DNA from: Microglena sp. YARC
Taxonomy: Eukaryota > Chlorophyta > Chlorophyceae > Chlamydomonadales > Chlamydomonadaceae
DNA length: 64,000 nt
NCBI GenBank assembly: GCA_022414725.1
Contig: CM039462.1
Coordinates: 121,584,709-121,648,708 of the forward strand
Reading direction: 5' to 3'
Shown here one piece after another: positions 18,582 to 27,736 of this stretch (its first letter is position 1; each line of letters starts with the position of its first letter). The translations under genes and the position numbers were made by a program. Below the pieces are notes generated by a model. The model saw nothing but the letters and a program-made list of their open reading frames with translations. It was not told the DNA's origin and did not search any database.

Positions 18582-19528
18582 ATGGAATCCTTAGCATTTA
18601 TCTCTATTTTTCTATTGTTGGTCGTCTCCGGCTTTCTCGTCGCCTCGCACATTTTCCTGCGAAGAGAGATCAGCACACATGAAGACCAGTTGGGAGATCT
18701 CGTATCGCGGTTGAATTCCGAGTTTAAACGATCGCAGCAAGCGGACGCAATTCATTCCTCTTCTCTTAAAAAGCAAAAGCTGTATGATGTGAAGATTAAT
18801 ACGATGTTGAAAGACGGTTTAGCGAATGTAAACACGAGATCTAACGACATTAATTCCCAAGTCGTTGCAATGGAACGCAAACAGAAGGAATGGGACGCGA
18901 AATTGAATTTCTCAACAGGTCTGTCGGCCAAAGGAACTTTGAATGTAACTGGAGCCACTGCCAAGGTCTGCATTGACGGGATATGTATGACAAAGGGAGA
19001 CGTCGCCAATTTCAAGGCCGCCTTCGCTCAATTACAGCAGAAACCACCCGCTAAGGTCGGGTTCGCTCAATTACAGCAGAAACCACCCGCTACGACCGGG
19101 TTCGCTCAATTACAGCAGAAACCACCCGCTACGACCGGGTTCGCTCAATTACAGCAGAAACCACCCGCTACGACCGGGTTCGCTCAATTAGAGAAGAAAC
19201 CACCCGCTATGTCCTCCAGTTGTTACGACGCCAATAATGAAAATAATTGCTACACTTGCAACGATGTCTTAAATGCATACAGAGCGAAAAGATTGGGATA
19301 CAATGAGAATAATTTTGAACAGTGCAGGAATGCAGAGGCACGGGAACAAGCGCAGGCAGATGCACAAGATCGTGCACAATCGGAGGCTCAGGCCAGGCAG
19401 CGCATGCGGCAACAGGTTGTTACGGTGCCAATAATGCAAATAATTGCTCCACTTGCAACGATGTCATAAATGCATACAAAGCGAGAGGATGGGCATACGA
19501 CCAGAAAAATTTTAAACAGTGCAAGTGA
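18582..19528 (+). pseudogene. NCLDV virion-type membrane protein with Cys modules, one frameshift
   Basis: Residues 4-28 form a membrane helix (FISIFLLLVVSGFLVASHIF). A coiled coil follows to ~110, then NVTGATAKVCIDGICMTKGD, a Cys-pair strand typical of structural proteins of large algal and amoebal DNA viruses. Next are five 13-residue repeats (FAQLQQKPPATTG, 39-bp units at 19,025-19,205). Then comes CYDANNENNCYTCNDVLNAY with a conserved C six residues after NNFEQ. A second such module (CYGANNANNCSTCNDVINAY) lies in another frame to 19,528, so a one-base shift near 19,400 breaks a gene that originally had two modules. The leader has two copies of ACTATCTGAGAATAAATATA. Confidence 0.65.
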
Positions 19529-19659
19529 CCCCAACCTACAAATTCAAATATAAATGCATCAGTAACCCCGAAATACTTGGGATGTTTCGCAAAGCATTCA
19601 GTCGATCGACCTCTCCTGATGTCAACCACAGTCGCATAAATTCCAAATTGAAAACCCAC

Positions 19660-19733
19660 GGGGCAGTGGAACACCAATACGATTTTGAATCAACAAATTG
19701 GAGGATGTTAACGAGAATATCGTGGTTCTTACA
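19660..19733 (-). repeat. F-box-like piece shared with 6,432-6,495
   Basis: The minus strand reads KNHDILVNILQFVDSKSYW, matching NHDVLFNILQFVDSKSY inside the 443-bp element at 6,330. It is bounded on its right by the mariner-like end at 19,735. Confidence 0.6.
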
Positions 19734-19734
19734 G

Positions 19735-19985
19735 TCGGAGACGCAATTTGTGGGACATCCTACCGGTGATCCTTGAACCCAATGGGTAGATCAGCTAAAA
19801 GGCGAGCACATATTTTTGCCCTTCATCTCTGTATTTCAGCATTTAAGCTGGCCCAAAGGATAACAAGGGAAGCTGCTGACAAACCCAGGTGGGTCTGTCG
19901 GTTTAGCGCTCACGCTCGCCTCGATGGAAACTGGGGTTTTAGGGGGAGGCGAGGGAACAAAAGCCGTGTTGTTGTTATGCTACAA
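19735..19985 (-). pseudogene. 3' remnant of the second Fanzor family (copy 2) with mariner-like end
   Basis: Starts TACAGTCGGAGACGCAATTT then GGGACATCC (left-facing end). Sequence on the minus strand then gives a Pro-rich tail (SPPPKTPVSIEASVSAKP, TDPPGFVSSFPCYPLGQL) ending in a stop. The copy at 41,290-41,600 has the same tail preceded by the RuvC-III motif. Only the tail is present here. Confidence 0.6.
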
Positions 19986-20470
19986 TCAATTTTTCATAAT
20001 CCTTAAAAAAAGTACAATGTAATCCAGTGTGGCCTTCTCAAGCCGCCGCGTGTCATGAATGGACGGACGGACGGACGGTGTGGATGCGACAGTTTTCCAC
20101 AGTTTTGCGTGTGATGATTGACTGATGCCTTGACATGACACACTTGGTTTCTGCAGCTCAATTCCCCTGCCCCACTCCGTGGGTCCCGAGAATCCCCTAT
20201 CGATATACGAGATCTATTGGCTAGCAGGCCTCTGCTTGACATGTGATCACCGTTTGCGATTACTTTTACCGGGTCTTCCTCATCCGTTATTTCCCTTTTT
20301 TGGCAAAGTCTCCGACTGTATAAGGAAATTGTGTGTGATTATTGTATTTTGGGCTTGTTGTTGCAAGCCCAAAGTGTTACAGTGATGGTGTACGCGAGTC
20401 ATCAAATGAATCCCCCTATCGATATACGAGAGTGCTTGTCTAGCAGACCCATGCTTGACATGTGATCACC
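19986..20470. repeat. 230-bp two-hairpin repeat (copy A) and flanks
   Basis: Bases 20,165-20,380 contain CCCCACTCCGTGGG (stem-loop), GGCTAGCAGGCCTCTGCTTGAC, GATCACCGTTTGCGATTACT and GGGCTTGTTGTTGCAAGCCC (perfect 7-bp stem). The whole unit recurs at 28,295-28,510. Upstream are GGACGGACGGAC and GCGACAGTTTTCCACAG pieces. No gene is seen. Confidence 0.8.
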
Positions 20471-20474
20471 GGTT

Positions 20475-20665
20475 GCGATGCGAGCGATCGTCCCCCGTAA
20501 GTCGACATCGTTCCGCCGTGATACGAGAGGTCGCCATGTGATGTGATGTGATGTGATGTGATGTGATGTGATGTGATGTGATGTGATGTGATGTGATGTG
20601 ACTCGACTCGACTCGACAGTTTCCGCCATGATGCGAGAGGTCACCATGTGATGTGATGTGATCCA
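20475..20665. repeat. GATGT microsatellite within TCGACTCGAC repeat
   Basis: About 13 tandem GATGT pentamers (20,537-20,600) sit between GATACGAGAGGTCGCCAT and GACTCGACTCGACAGTTTCC. The same flanks without the expansion occur at 10,855 and 26,575, so the pentamer has expanded locally. Confidence 0.85.
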
Positions 20666-20982
20666 CTGGGGGAACGGGGGGAACGTTACATACTCAGCAA
20701 AACAATGCCGAGACCTGTATGGATTATGGATGTACACTCGTTTTTATTAAAACAATAGTTTTTTCGTTGCTAATCTGTCAACGGTAGACTTGGTACCTCC
20801 AGTGGTTTTCCAAAGTTCCACCTTCAGTTAATTAAGTTAATTAAGTTATTCAATTTCCTGGATGCGGATATCTTGACTGAAGACGCGTCCACCGCGTTCC
20901 ACAGCTGTCACATCATAGGACGAATTGCCAGTCCATATGTAGATACCGGCTACATTTACTAAGGATGACCCGTTGAACAATT

Positions 20983-22716
20983 TTACACATCATTCCATCC
21001 ATTTTTCAAGTACGTCAACGAAGTGAGTCCTGCCTGAGGTGATATGTCGTCCACGTCGGTGTTCGAAATGTCCAGGTGCACCAATGAAGTGAGTCCTGCC
21101 AGTGGTGATATGTCTTCCACGTCGGTGCCCTTCATGTTCAGGTGAACAAACGAAGTGAGTCCTGCCAGAGGTGATATGTCGTCCACGTCGGTGTTCGAAA
21201 TGTCCAGGTGCACCAATGAAGTGAGTCCTGCCAGTGGTGATATGTCTTCCACGTCGGTGCCCTTCATGTTCAGGTGAACCAACGAAGTGAGTCCTGCCAG
21301 AGGTGATATGTCGTCCACGTCGGTGTTCGAAATGTCCAGGTGCACCAATGAAGTGAGTCCTGCCAGTGGTGATATGTCTTTCACACGTGTGCCCTTCATG
21401 TTTAGGTGACTCAACGCAGTGAGTCCTGCCAGCGGCGATATGTCGAGCACCTTGCTCCGGCTACAATACGGAATGAAGCCGGACATCGGTACTCGGTCTT
21501 CGACCACACATGTGTACGCCATGTTCAGATGAACCAACGAAGTGAGTCCGGACAGTAGTGATATAGAGGGTACACGTGTGCCCTCCATGTTCAGGTGAAG
21601 CAACGCAGTGAGTCCGGACACCGGTGAGATGTCTTCGAGCTTGTATTTGAGATGCGAAATGTCTAGGTGAATCAACGAATTGAGGGCGGACAGAGATGAT
21701 AGGTATTCCACGTCGGTGCCCTCCATGTTGAGGTGAATCAACGAAGTGAGTCCTGCCAGCGGTGATAATATGTCCTGTTCGCCCACCCGTGTGTACGCCA
21801 TGTTCAGATGAACCAACTCGGTGAGTCCGGACAGCTGTGATATGTCTTCTAGTTTGTTTCCGATATGCGAAATGTTGATGTGAACCAACGCATTGAGCCC
21901 TGAAATCGCTGATAATGGATGTTCGTCCACGTACTTGAGGTGCGAAATATCTAGGTGAATCAACGAAGTGATACCTGACAGCGGTGATATGTCTTTGAGT
22001 TTTGCTTGTATTAGCGAAATGTCTAGGTGAATCAACGAAGTGAGTCCTTCCAGTGGTGATATGTCGGTCACAAGTGTGTGCGCCATGTTCAAGTGAATCA
22101 ACGAAGTGAGTCCGTACAGAGCTTGTATGTTGTACAGAGGTGTGTGCGACATGTTCAGATGCGTCAACGAAGTGAGTCCGGACAGAGGTGATAATAGCTC
22201 TTCGTCCACGTAGGTGTTCGATATGTCCAGGTGCGTCAACGAAGTGAGTCCGTACAGTGGCGATATGTCGGTCACATAGGTGTTCGATATGTCTAGGTGA
22301 ACCAACTCAGTGAGGACGGACAGCGGAGATATGTCTTGGATCTTGTCTTCGATAGCCGACATTGATTGGTAGGGTACGTATTCCCCCCGATTGACACCTA
22401 TTTTCAACTCTTTGAGCCTGCAAATGCGTGATACTGCGTATTCCAAACTGTTATAATGTCTTAGGTGGATCCTTGTGACACACCGGGGTGTGACGCATCT
22501 CCACTTTTCGCAGACGAGAGGCACTTGTTTGAGGTGTGATTCGTTCGAAATCGCATTGGCTAGAATGATCTCCAATACATCTTCATTGATTTCGTCAAAG
22601 GAACTCATTCGTTTGTGAAGTGTGCTGTGCCTTGCTGTGCCTTGCTGTGCCTTGCTGTGCCTTGCTGTGCTGAAAAATGGTTGTTTACACTTCATTCGAG
22701 GACGATGATCCGCCAC
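20983..22716 (-). CDS. F-box/leucine-rich-repeat protein, intact
   Basis: A 577-codon frame. The first ~35 residues (STARHSKAQQGTARHS) come from a GTGCCTTGCT microsatellite, and the likely true start is MSSFDEINEDVLEIIL. An F-box-like motif follows (ILANAISNE, QVPLVCEKWRCVTP). After a linker come about 20 LRRs of ~23 residues (DISPLAGLTSLVHLNM), several nearly identical at DNA level (e.g. 21,050-21,370), showing recent unit duplication. F-box-LRR proteins normally bind SKP1 and choose targets for SCF ubiquitin ligases; large DNA viruses use them to redirect host ubiquitination. This is the only unbroken copy; others are at 5,012-5,947 and 18,067-18,435. Confidence 0.85.
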   Translation of the reverse strand: MADHRPRMKCKQPFFSTARHSKAQQGTARHSTLHKRMSSFDEINEDVLEIILANAISNESHLKQVPLVCEKWRCVTPRCVTRIHLRHYNSLEYAVSRICRLKELKIGVNRGEYVPYQSMSAIEDKIQDISPLSVLTELVHLDISNTYVTDISPLYGLTSLTHLDISNTYVDEELLSPLSGLTSLTHLNMSHTPLYNIQALYGLTSLIHLNMAHTLVTDISPLEGLTSLIHLDISLIQAKLKDISPLSGITSLIHLDISHLKYVDEHPLSAISGLNALVHINISHIGNKLEDISQLSGLTELVHLNMAYTRVGEQDILSPLAGLTSLIHLNMEGTDVEYLSSLSALNSLIHLDISHLKYKLEDISPVSGLTALLHLNMEGTRVPSISLLSGLTSLVHLNMAYTCVVEDRVPMSGFIPYCSRSKVLDISPLAGLTALSHLNMKGTRVKDISPLAGLTSLVHLDISNTDVDDISPLAGLTSLVHLNMKGTDVEDISPLAGLTSLVHLDISNTDVDDISPLAGLTSFVHLNMKGTDVEDISPLAGLTSLVHLDISNTDVDDISPQAGLTSLTYLKNGWNDV

Positions 22717-22734
22717 CGCATCCGTGTGTCACAT

Positions 22735-22910
22735 CAATCCCTATTTTAAACAAACGTGTTCACATGAACACCTCTGAAAAGGCTCTCCATCTTGGGAAGA
22801 AGAATTATTTCAACAAAAAATAAGAATCATCAATCAATCAATCAATCATCCCTATTTTAAACGTGTTCACATGAACACCTCTGAAAAGGCTCAGCAGCTG
22901 CTTCAGCCCC
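22735..22910 (+). repeat. Two copies of the 19-codon gene tail
   Basis: GTGTTCACATGAACAC plus the tail ORF MNTSEKALHLGKKNYFNKK occurs at 22,758-22,822. A second, truncated copy starts at 22,865 and stops at AAAAGGCT, where the spliced gene's 3' region begins. Confidence 0.85.
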
Positions 22911-22935
22911 ATCTTCCGCACATCGCATGGCTCCA

Positions 22936-23863
22936 CTAACGTAGTGGTACATCCAACATGGTCAGCGATAGCCCCCTGTGAGTGCTGACGTCCCGTACAA
23001 ACCGTGCCACCTGCGCCCAATAACCAACCTTGTTGTACACGATGGTTGAATGTTGGCGGCCCTTGTAGGGGATCAGTTTGTCCATGAAGGTGGCGTAGGC
23101 GCTCTTCGCGTTCTGAGGCAGACTGGTGAGCTGCTCGGGCAGCTTGAAGTGGGCGTCCTTAGTGTTGCGCACGGGTTGCAAAACGAAGGACGACTTGGTT
23201 GCCGGCTCTTTCTGGAAGATCACAGGGCGCTGGTCTATGGACGCGTGAATGAGTATTGTCCATACCACCTCCAGCATGAAGCAGAACATGTAGCTCAAGG
23301 TGCACACGTCCATGCGAGAGAACCTCTTCTCGGGATTGGACATCACGAAGTTGTAGTAGCGCAATATCTCCGCAAAAATCTCTCGAATGTCTCGCATGGC
23401 GACGTCCACATCGTCCCGGACCAGTTTGGCGCCCCTGCAGGGAGTGGTTGGTGATCAGGCATTTGTGCATGGCTCTTACTATGAGCGCTATTAGCGCACG
23501 ACAAAGACACGTAGACTCTCAAGTCTCAAAAACGTAGGATGCGTACCTGAGCTCAACCTTCCCCATGCGCAGTGTCAAGTCATCCATTCGGGTAGTCAGT
23601 TTCGTGTCCATCTCGTCCATTCGGGTAGTCAGGAGCGTGCCCATCTCGTCCATTCTGGTAATCAGCTCGCCAAGCTTGACATTTATCTCCTCATTGGTCA
23701 TTGCTGAGCTTGCTGAGAGCAAAGATGCCGCCATCTGCCCTACCTCTGAGACTGAATCAGCACTCCCTCCAGCAGTGGCTGAAGCAACCCTCCCCCGATC
23801 GTCTCTCTTGCTGATGGCTCCCTGGTAGTCGATGTGGAGGCGTGCAGAAGGGGGAATAGTCAT
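22936..23863 (-). CDS. Coiled-coil/helical protein with one spliceosomal intron
   Basis: Exon 1 (23,863-23,547) has an ATG, a Ser/Ala-rich segment, and three tandem ITRMDEMG-type coiled-coil units (27-30 bp). It ends CTCAG|GTACGC. Exon 2 (23,434-22,936) follows the acceptor CTCCCTGCAG. Joining the exons in phase 2 keeps the frame (R, then GAKLVRDDVDVAMRDIREIF), giving about 271 residues. Exon 2 is all-helical with a hydrophobic stretch (CTLSYMFCFMLEVVWTILIH, probably buried rather than membrane) and ends SLTMLDVPLR. The intron would be 112 bp. The gene at 9,111-9,585 shares the intron position and flanking residues. Family unknown. Confidence 0.65.
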
Positions 23864-23939
23864 GACAACGGAATATAGCTTTGCAAAGAGCAGATCACTC
23901 TCACAGTAGTGTAAACTGCAAGCAATGCGCTTATACGAT

Positions 23940-24019
23940 TATGATACAAGATCGGTTACAAGCTTTTCAGAATCCTCAAAAGACAAGGTGTCCCACTTTC
24001 AAATATCCCTATCTGTATG
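23940..24019. mobile_element. Mariner-like end, right-facing
   Basis: ACAAGATCGGTTACAAGC, then GGTGTCCCACTTTCAAATAT and CCCTATCTGTA. The reverse complement reads TACAGATAGGGATATTTGAA then GGGACACC, close to the ends at 1,975 and 12,363. Confidence 0.55.
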
Positions 24020-24099
24020 GGATGCATGCCTCCCCCTCCATGCATCCAGACCCTCAACAGTACATCTCATCGTGAACGCAAGAACGAGGATCCGTTGTG

Positions 24100-24600
24100 T
24101 CTTTTGGAGACGAGGACGAGGACATGTTTCCGCCGTTTGCATGTGCAGGAGGAGAAGCAGGATTGATGGATATGATCCGCCACCGCATCCGTGTATTAGT
24201 CATGAATGGACGGACTGACGGACTGTGTGGATGCGACAGTTTCCCGCCGTTTGCTTGTGTCCTCCGATACATTCGACAGTGTTCCGCATCTTGTGTCCTG
24301 TCCTCCGATACATTCGACCGTGTTCCGCATCTCCGATACATTCGACAGTTTCCCGCCGTTTGCTTGTGTCCTCCGATCTCGCTTCTTCCAAGCTTGATGT
24401 GAACTGTGGGTTCCCCTCCGGTCGCCCACCCGCTCGGTTCCTCGTGGACCCTTTTGTGGGGGCTCCCCTCCGGTCGCCCACCCGCTCGGTTCCTCGCGGA
24501 CCCTTTTGTGGGGGCGCCCCTCCGGTCGCCCCCAGTCGCTCCGCTGTGGGGAGGTGAAAGGGGCTCCGCCGCTTGTTATATGTTAATGTGAGACGGTTCA
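24100..24600. repeat. CCTCCGATAC units and double GC-rich stem-loop cluster
   Basis: Bases 24,190-24,385 are four degenerate CCTCCGATACATTCGACAGT / TTCCCGCCGTTTGC units. Bases 24,406-24,572 hold three stem-loops around CCCCTCCGGTCG with stems GTGGG(T), GGGGGC and GGGGGC, plus two CCGCTCGGTTCCTCGCGG hairpins, so one hairpin pair is duplicated relative to the copies at 7,407 and 26,202. No gene is seen. Confidence 0.85.
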
Positions 24601-24694
24601 TCCAAGTGTTGTTTGTTAATTAAGTATAAGAAATCAAGACTATGTCTAGTATATTGCTTTGCGCACCCTATCTCTTCTGTGTAAAACAGAAACA

Positions 24695-25231
24695 ATGGAT
24701 AACTTCAAGAAGTTGGATACCAGCATGTATGCGTGTTTCACAGTTTCAGGCAGTACGTGGAATGGCAAACATTTTATTTTACATGGAACGGTGGTATTCG
24801 ATAATGAGGATGACGCCAAGAAATGTTTAGAAATACTCGACCTGTACAAAGAGACATTCTACTACAGGCGTACATCGAACGTGATGAATAAGACTATGTT
24901 CACGTTTGACGGAACGACAATCCACCTATTATCTGGTGCCAAAATTGAGTACGCCCAGAATGCTGCTCGATTAAAGAAGATTGTAGAGATAGAAAATACG
25001 TACACGGCAAACACATGGGAATATATGGACGATTACGTAAGGCTATTCGGGTATCTTCCGCTCAGGAAAAGGGCATTCTGGAGCTGCTTGCTGTTATGTT
25101 TTTCGTGCAGTTGTGTATTCTGTATCGATCCATGCTATTACGAAGCTAAATCTCCTGAAGACAGTAAGTCAACGGACTGGGGTCTGCTTGAGAAAGCCTC
25201 CTTGGTGTACACACGAGGACACGTAAAATAA
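24695..25231 (+). CDS. Hypothetical protein with C-terminal Cys-rich hydrophobic segment
   Basis: A 178-residue protein starting MDNFKKLDTSMYACFTV. The N-terminal ~105 residues are mixed beta/alpha (GKHFILHGTVVFDNEDDAKK, NKTMFTFDGTTIHLLSGAKI). A TANTWEYMDDYVRLFGYLPL segment follows, then a hydrophobic Cys-rich stretch (FWSCLLLCFSCSCVFCID), likely a membrane or palmitoylated segment, and a short tail. The TANTWEYMDDYVRLFGY part is duplicated as non-coding fragments at 11,573-11,704. A TIR-free AT-rich leader precedes it. Not recognised. Confidence 0.55.
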   Translation: MDNFKKLDTSMYACFTVSGSTWNGKHFILHGTVVFDNEDDAKKCLEILDLYKETFYYRRTSNVMNKTMFTFDGTTIHLLSGAKIEYAQNAARLKKIVEIENTYTANTWEYMDDYVRLFGYLPLRKRAFWSCLLLCFSCSCVFCIDPCYYEAKSPEDSKSTDWGLLEKASLVYTRGHVK

Positions 25232-25304
25232 CTGTCGAAATGTAGAGAATCTTTAACAAACAACAGACTCTGAAACATGTGTCTGCACATGAGGACACGT
25301 AAAA

Positions 25305-26021
25305 TCATCTGCTTTGGCACGGTGGTCCTCCGCCTGTCGAGTGTAACAAAGAATCCATCAGAACCTTGCAGACATCCAGATAGCCTCCCTTAGCGGAGAC
25401 ACACAGTGCCTCTCTGTTGTCGTCATCTGCCTTGGCTCGATGCTCCTCGCCCGCGAACAAAGGATCCATCAGAATCTTGCAGACATCCACATCTCGCTCC
25501 TTCTCGCGTTCCTTCTCTCGCTCCTTCTCGCGTTCCTTCTCTTCATACACGTACTGTAAGACGACACCGGCCATCTCATGAAAGACGGCACCTGCATCAC
25601 CCGCGTCAAGTTGGTAGTACTCGTATCCAACGTCGCGGCGGGGCTTGACTCGAGGGTCTCCGCGAAGGTACCGGAGCATGACAGTCTCAGCCTCCACACA
25701 AGCACGCGGATTAAGTACGTGTATTGCGAAGATCATCTTTGAGTTCTTCGGGTACTGACAAAGTCGCTGAACAACGTGATTCGACGTCCTGCCCACCTTG
25801 ACGACGATCTCATCATTTTGAATGAACTTGTGCGCGTACACGACATCGGCATACAAGATTACTCTACAAATGTTATTACACATTCTGGTGCCTTCCTCTT
25901 CACCATTTTTATCGGTTGTCATGTGCGCCATGATATCTGTCGAGCTGCTCCTATGCTTCCCAATGCTCGCGTTTACACCACTTCCACAAGACGATGAGTT
26001 GCGATGGCGATGATCCGCCAC
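25305..26021 (-). CDS. T5orf172-like (GIY-YIG family) protein with ankyrin repeat
   Basis: A 238-residue protein. Residues ~60-150 form a T5orf172-like domain: a VVYAHKFIQNDEIVVKVGRT strand pair, then R86 and YPKNSKMIFAIHVLNPRACV, with E110 of ACVEAE in the place of a catalytic Glu, and KPRRDVGYEYYQLDAG. Such domains are GIY-YIG-like nucleases or DNA-binding modules common in large DNA viruses. A (REKE)n charged linker at 162-180 comes from a CGCTCCTTCT repeat. Then HRAKADDDNREALCVSAKGG / YLDVCKVLMD is one ankyrin repeat. The duplicated DVCKILMDPLF / DVCKVLMDSLL suggests more repeats were lost. Two more family fragments are in this window. Confidence 0.7.
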   Translation of the reverse strand: MADHRHRNSSSCGSGVNASIGKHRSSSTDIMAHMTTDKNGEEEGTRMCNNICRVILYADVVYAHKFIQNDEIVVKVGRTSNHVVQRLCQYPKNSKMIFAIHVLNPRACVEAETVMLRYLRGDPRVKPRRDVGYEYYQLDAGDAGAVFHEMAGVVLQYVYEEKEREKEREKEREKERDVDVCKILMDPLFAGEEHRAKADDDNREALCVSAKGGYLDVCKVLMDSLLHSTGGGPPCQSR

Positions 26022-26818
26022 CGTGTGTCATGAATGGACGGACTGACGGTGTGGATGCGACAGTTTCCCGCCGTTTGCTTGTGTCCTCCGATACATTCGA
26101 CAGTGTTCCGCATCTTGTGTCCTGTCCTCCGATACATTCGACAGTTTTCCGCCGTTTGCTTGTGTCCTCCGATACCGCTTCTTCCAAGCTTGATGTGAAC
26201 TGTGGGCTCCCCTCCGGTCGCCCACCCGCTCGGTTCCTCGCGGACCCTTTTGTGGGGGCTCCCCTCCGGTCGCCCCCAGTCGCTCCGCTGTGGGGAGGTG
26301 AAAGGGGCTCCGCCGCTTGTTATATGTTAATGTGAGACGGTTCATCCAAGTGTTGTTTGTTATCTTTGCCTCGACTCGCCTCGACACAGTTTCCGCCGTC
26401 ATGTAATGCGAGAGGTCGGTCGCCATGTGATGTGCCTCGACTCGACAGTTTCCGCCGTGATGCGAGAGGTCGCCATGTGATGTGACTCGACTCGACAGAT
26501 GCTGCCGTCCTTGATGAGCCGTTCCTCTAAAAACGAGTGTAAACGTAGTGAGTGGCCTAAGCCCCCTCGCCATGTGATGTGATGTGACTCGACTCGACAG
26601 TTTCCGCCGTGATACGAGAGGTCGCCATGTGACTCTGTGACTCGACTCGACACAGTTTCCGCCGTGATACGAGAGGTCGGTCGCCATGTGATGTGCCTCG
26701 ACTCGACAGATGCCGCCGTCCTTGATGAGAGATCATCATCATCATCATCATCATCATCATAACGTGTCTGCTTGAGACAAGCTTGAGCGTGAGGCATGAC
26801 AAATCTTACTTGACCTCT
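26022..26818. repeat. CCTCCGATAC units, stem-loop cluster, TCGACTCGAC units, ATC run
   Basis: This stretch repeats the order seen at 7,283-7,740: CCTCCGATAC units (26,080-26,180), GC stem-loops (26,202-26,318), then five units of GATGCGAGAGGTCG with CGACTCGACAGTTTCCGCC (26,375-26,725). It ends in (ATC)11 at 26,729-26,760. His/Arg/Ser-rich reading frames here are products of the repeats and not genes. Confidence 0.85.
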
Positions 26819-27133
26819 CTATAAAACTTCTAAACCATAATTTAATCTCACCGCATTTTTCTCGTCCTTATTCCGCTGCCTCCACTTCCTTGAGTTCTCC
26901 TCAAGCACCTCCCTGACCTCCTCACTGTACCTTGATACATTCAGGTCGAACTTCATGATCTCACGCATCGCCTTCATGACCATTCCCGCCTCTTCCTGTA
27001 ATTTACCCCCCAGTATCATCTTCACTCTCTCTTCCATCTCGAAGTATCGCTTCTTTGACAACGTTGAAATCCCCTTGTCTCCATTTTGGTTTGTTGGCGT
27101 GACGAACTTCGTGACCTTCCTCGACGAGTTCAT
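26819..27133 (-). CDS. Small basic helical protein
   Basis: A 104-residue protein, MNSSRKVTKFVTPTNQNGDK, then a helical region rich in Lys/Glu/Arg (FEMEERVKMILGGKLQEEAG, VREVLEENSRKWRQRNKDEK) with a coiled-coil feel. No signal peptide or membrane span. The AT-rich leader on the minus strand (TTACAATTGTAAACACAAAC) precedes the start. Not recognised; a nucleic-acid or structural role is possible from charge only. Confidence 0.55.
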   Translation of the reverse strand: MNSSRKVTKFVTPTNQNGDKGISTLSKKRYFEMEERVKMILGGKLQEEAGMVMKAMREIMKFDLNVSRYSEEVREVLEENSRKWRQRNKDEKNAVRLNYGLEVL

Positions 27134-27736
27134 TGTGTGCGATCTTTTTTGTTCAGTTGTTTGTGTTTACAATTGTAATAACGGTCATTAGCAGTTATGC
27201 TCCCTTAAACCTTCAAAATCGTAGAAACAAATAAATAACCCAACCAACATGCCATGCATGTCTCGGTGATCGTCTGAAGAAGTCTTGGTCAGCCATTGGA
27301 TATGATTCCGTCCACTCATCATCCTGTAACACCTCCCTATATCCGTCCCCCCATCTCAAAACCCTAAATGGATGTCGAGCGGCACGTGTGTCAGCAGCGC
27401 CCCCCGCATCCTTACATGACACACGACATTCGACCGTGTTCCGCCGTTTGCGTGAGAATGCGTGAGTGGTTGGTGGGCATCATCATCATCATGATCTCGA
27501 CAGCAGCCTCCGCGACGCGTGTGTGAGGATGCGGTATGTGTCGTGATAAAGTGCGTTATCCTATCTATCTATCTATCTAATAATTGTTTGCCGATGGACT
27601 ATGGCTTGTCTATACATGGACATCTCGTGGCCAGAAAGGGCAGCTGCGGCGTGAGGTCCGTGCGCAGAAGACGAAGCTTCACGAGCTCCAGCATCCTTGG
27701 GGTATTGCGCCTCAAGACGTTCGCTCCTTCTCTTGC
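27134..27736. other. Intergenic stretch with weak minus-strand frame and CTAT microsatellite
   Basis: A 69-codon minus-strand frame at 27,213-27,422 (HPFRVLRWGDGYREVLQDD) could be a gene fragment, but I cannot support it. Bases 27,424-27,450 carry a GACATTCGACCGTGTTCCGC repeat piece. (CTAT)n lies at 27,558-27,582. Confidence 0.4.

Noticed and set aside
26028..26802. His/Arg/Ser-rich minus-strand frames
   Set aside because: They are translations of GATGT, TCGACTCGAC and ATC repeats, and similar frames appear wherever these repeats occur.
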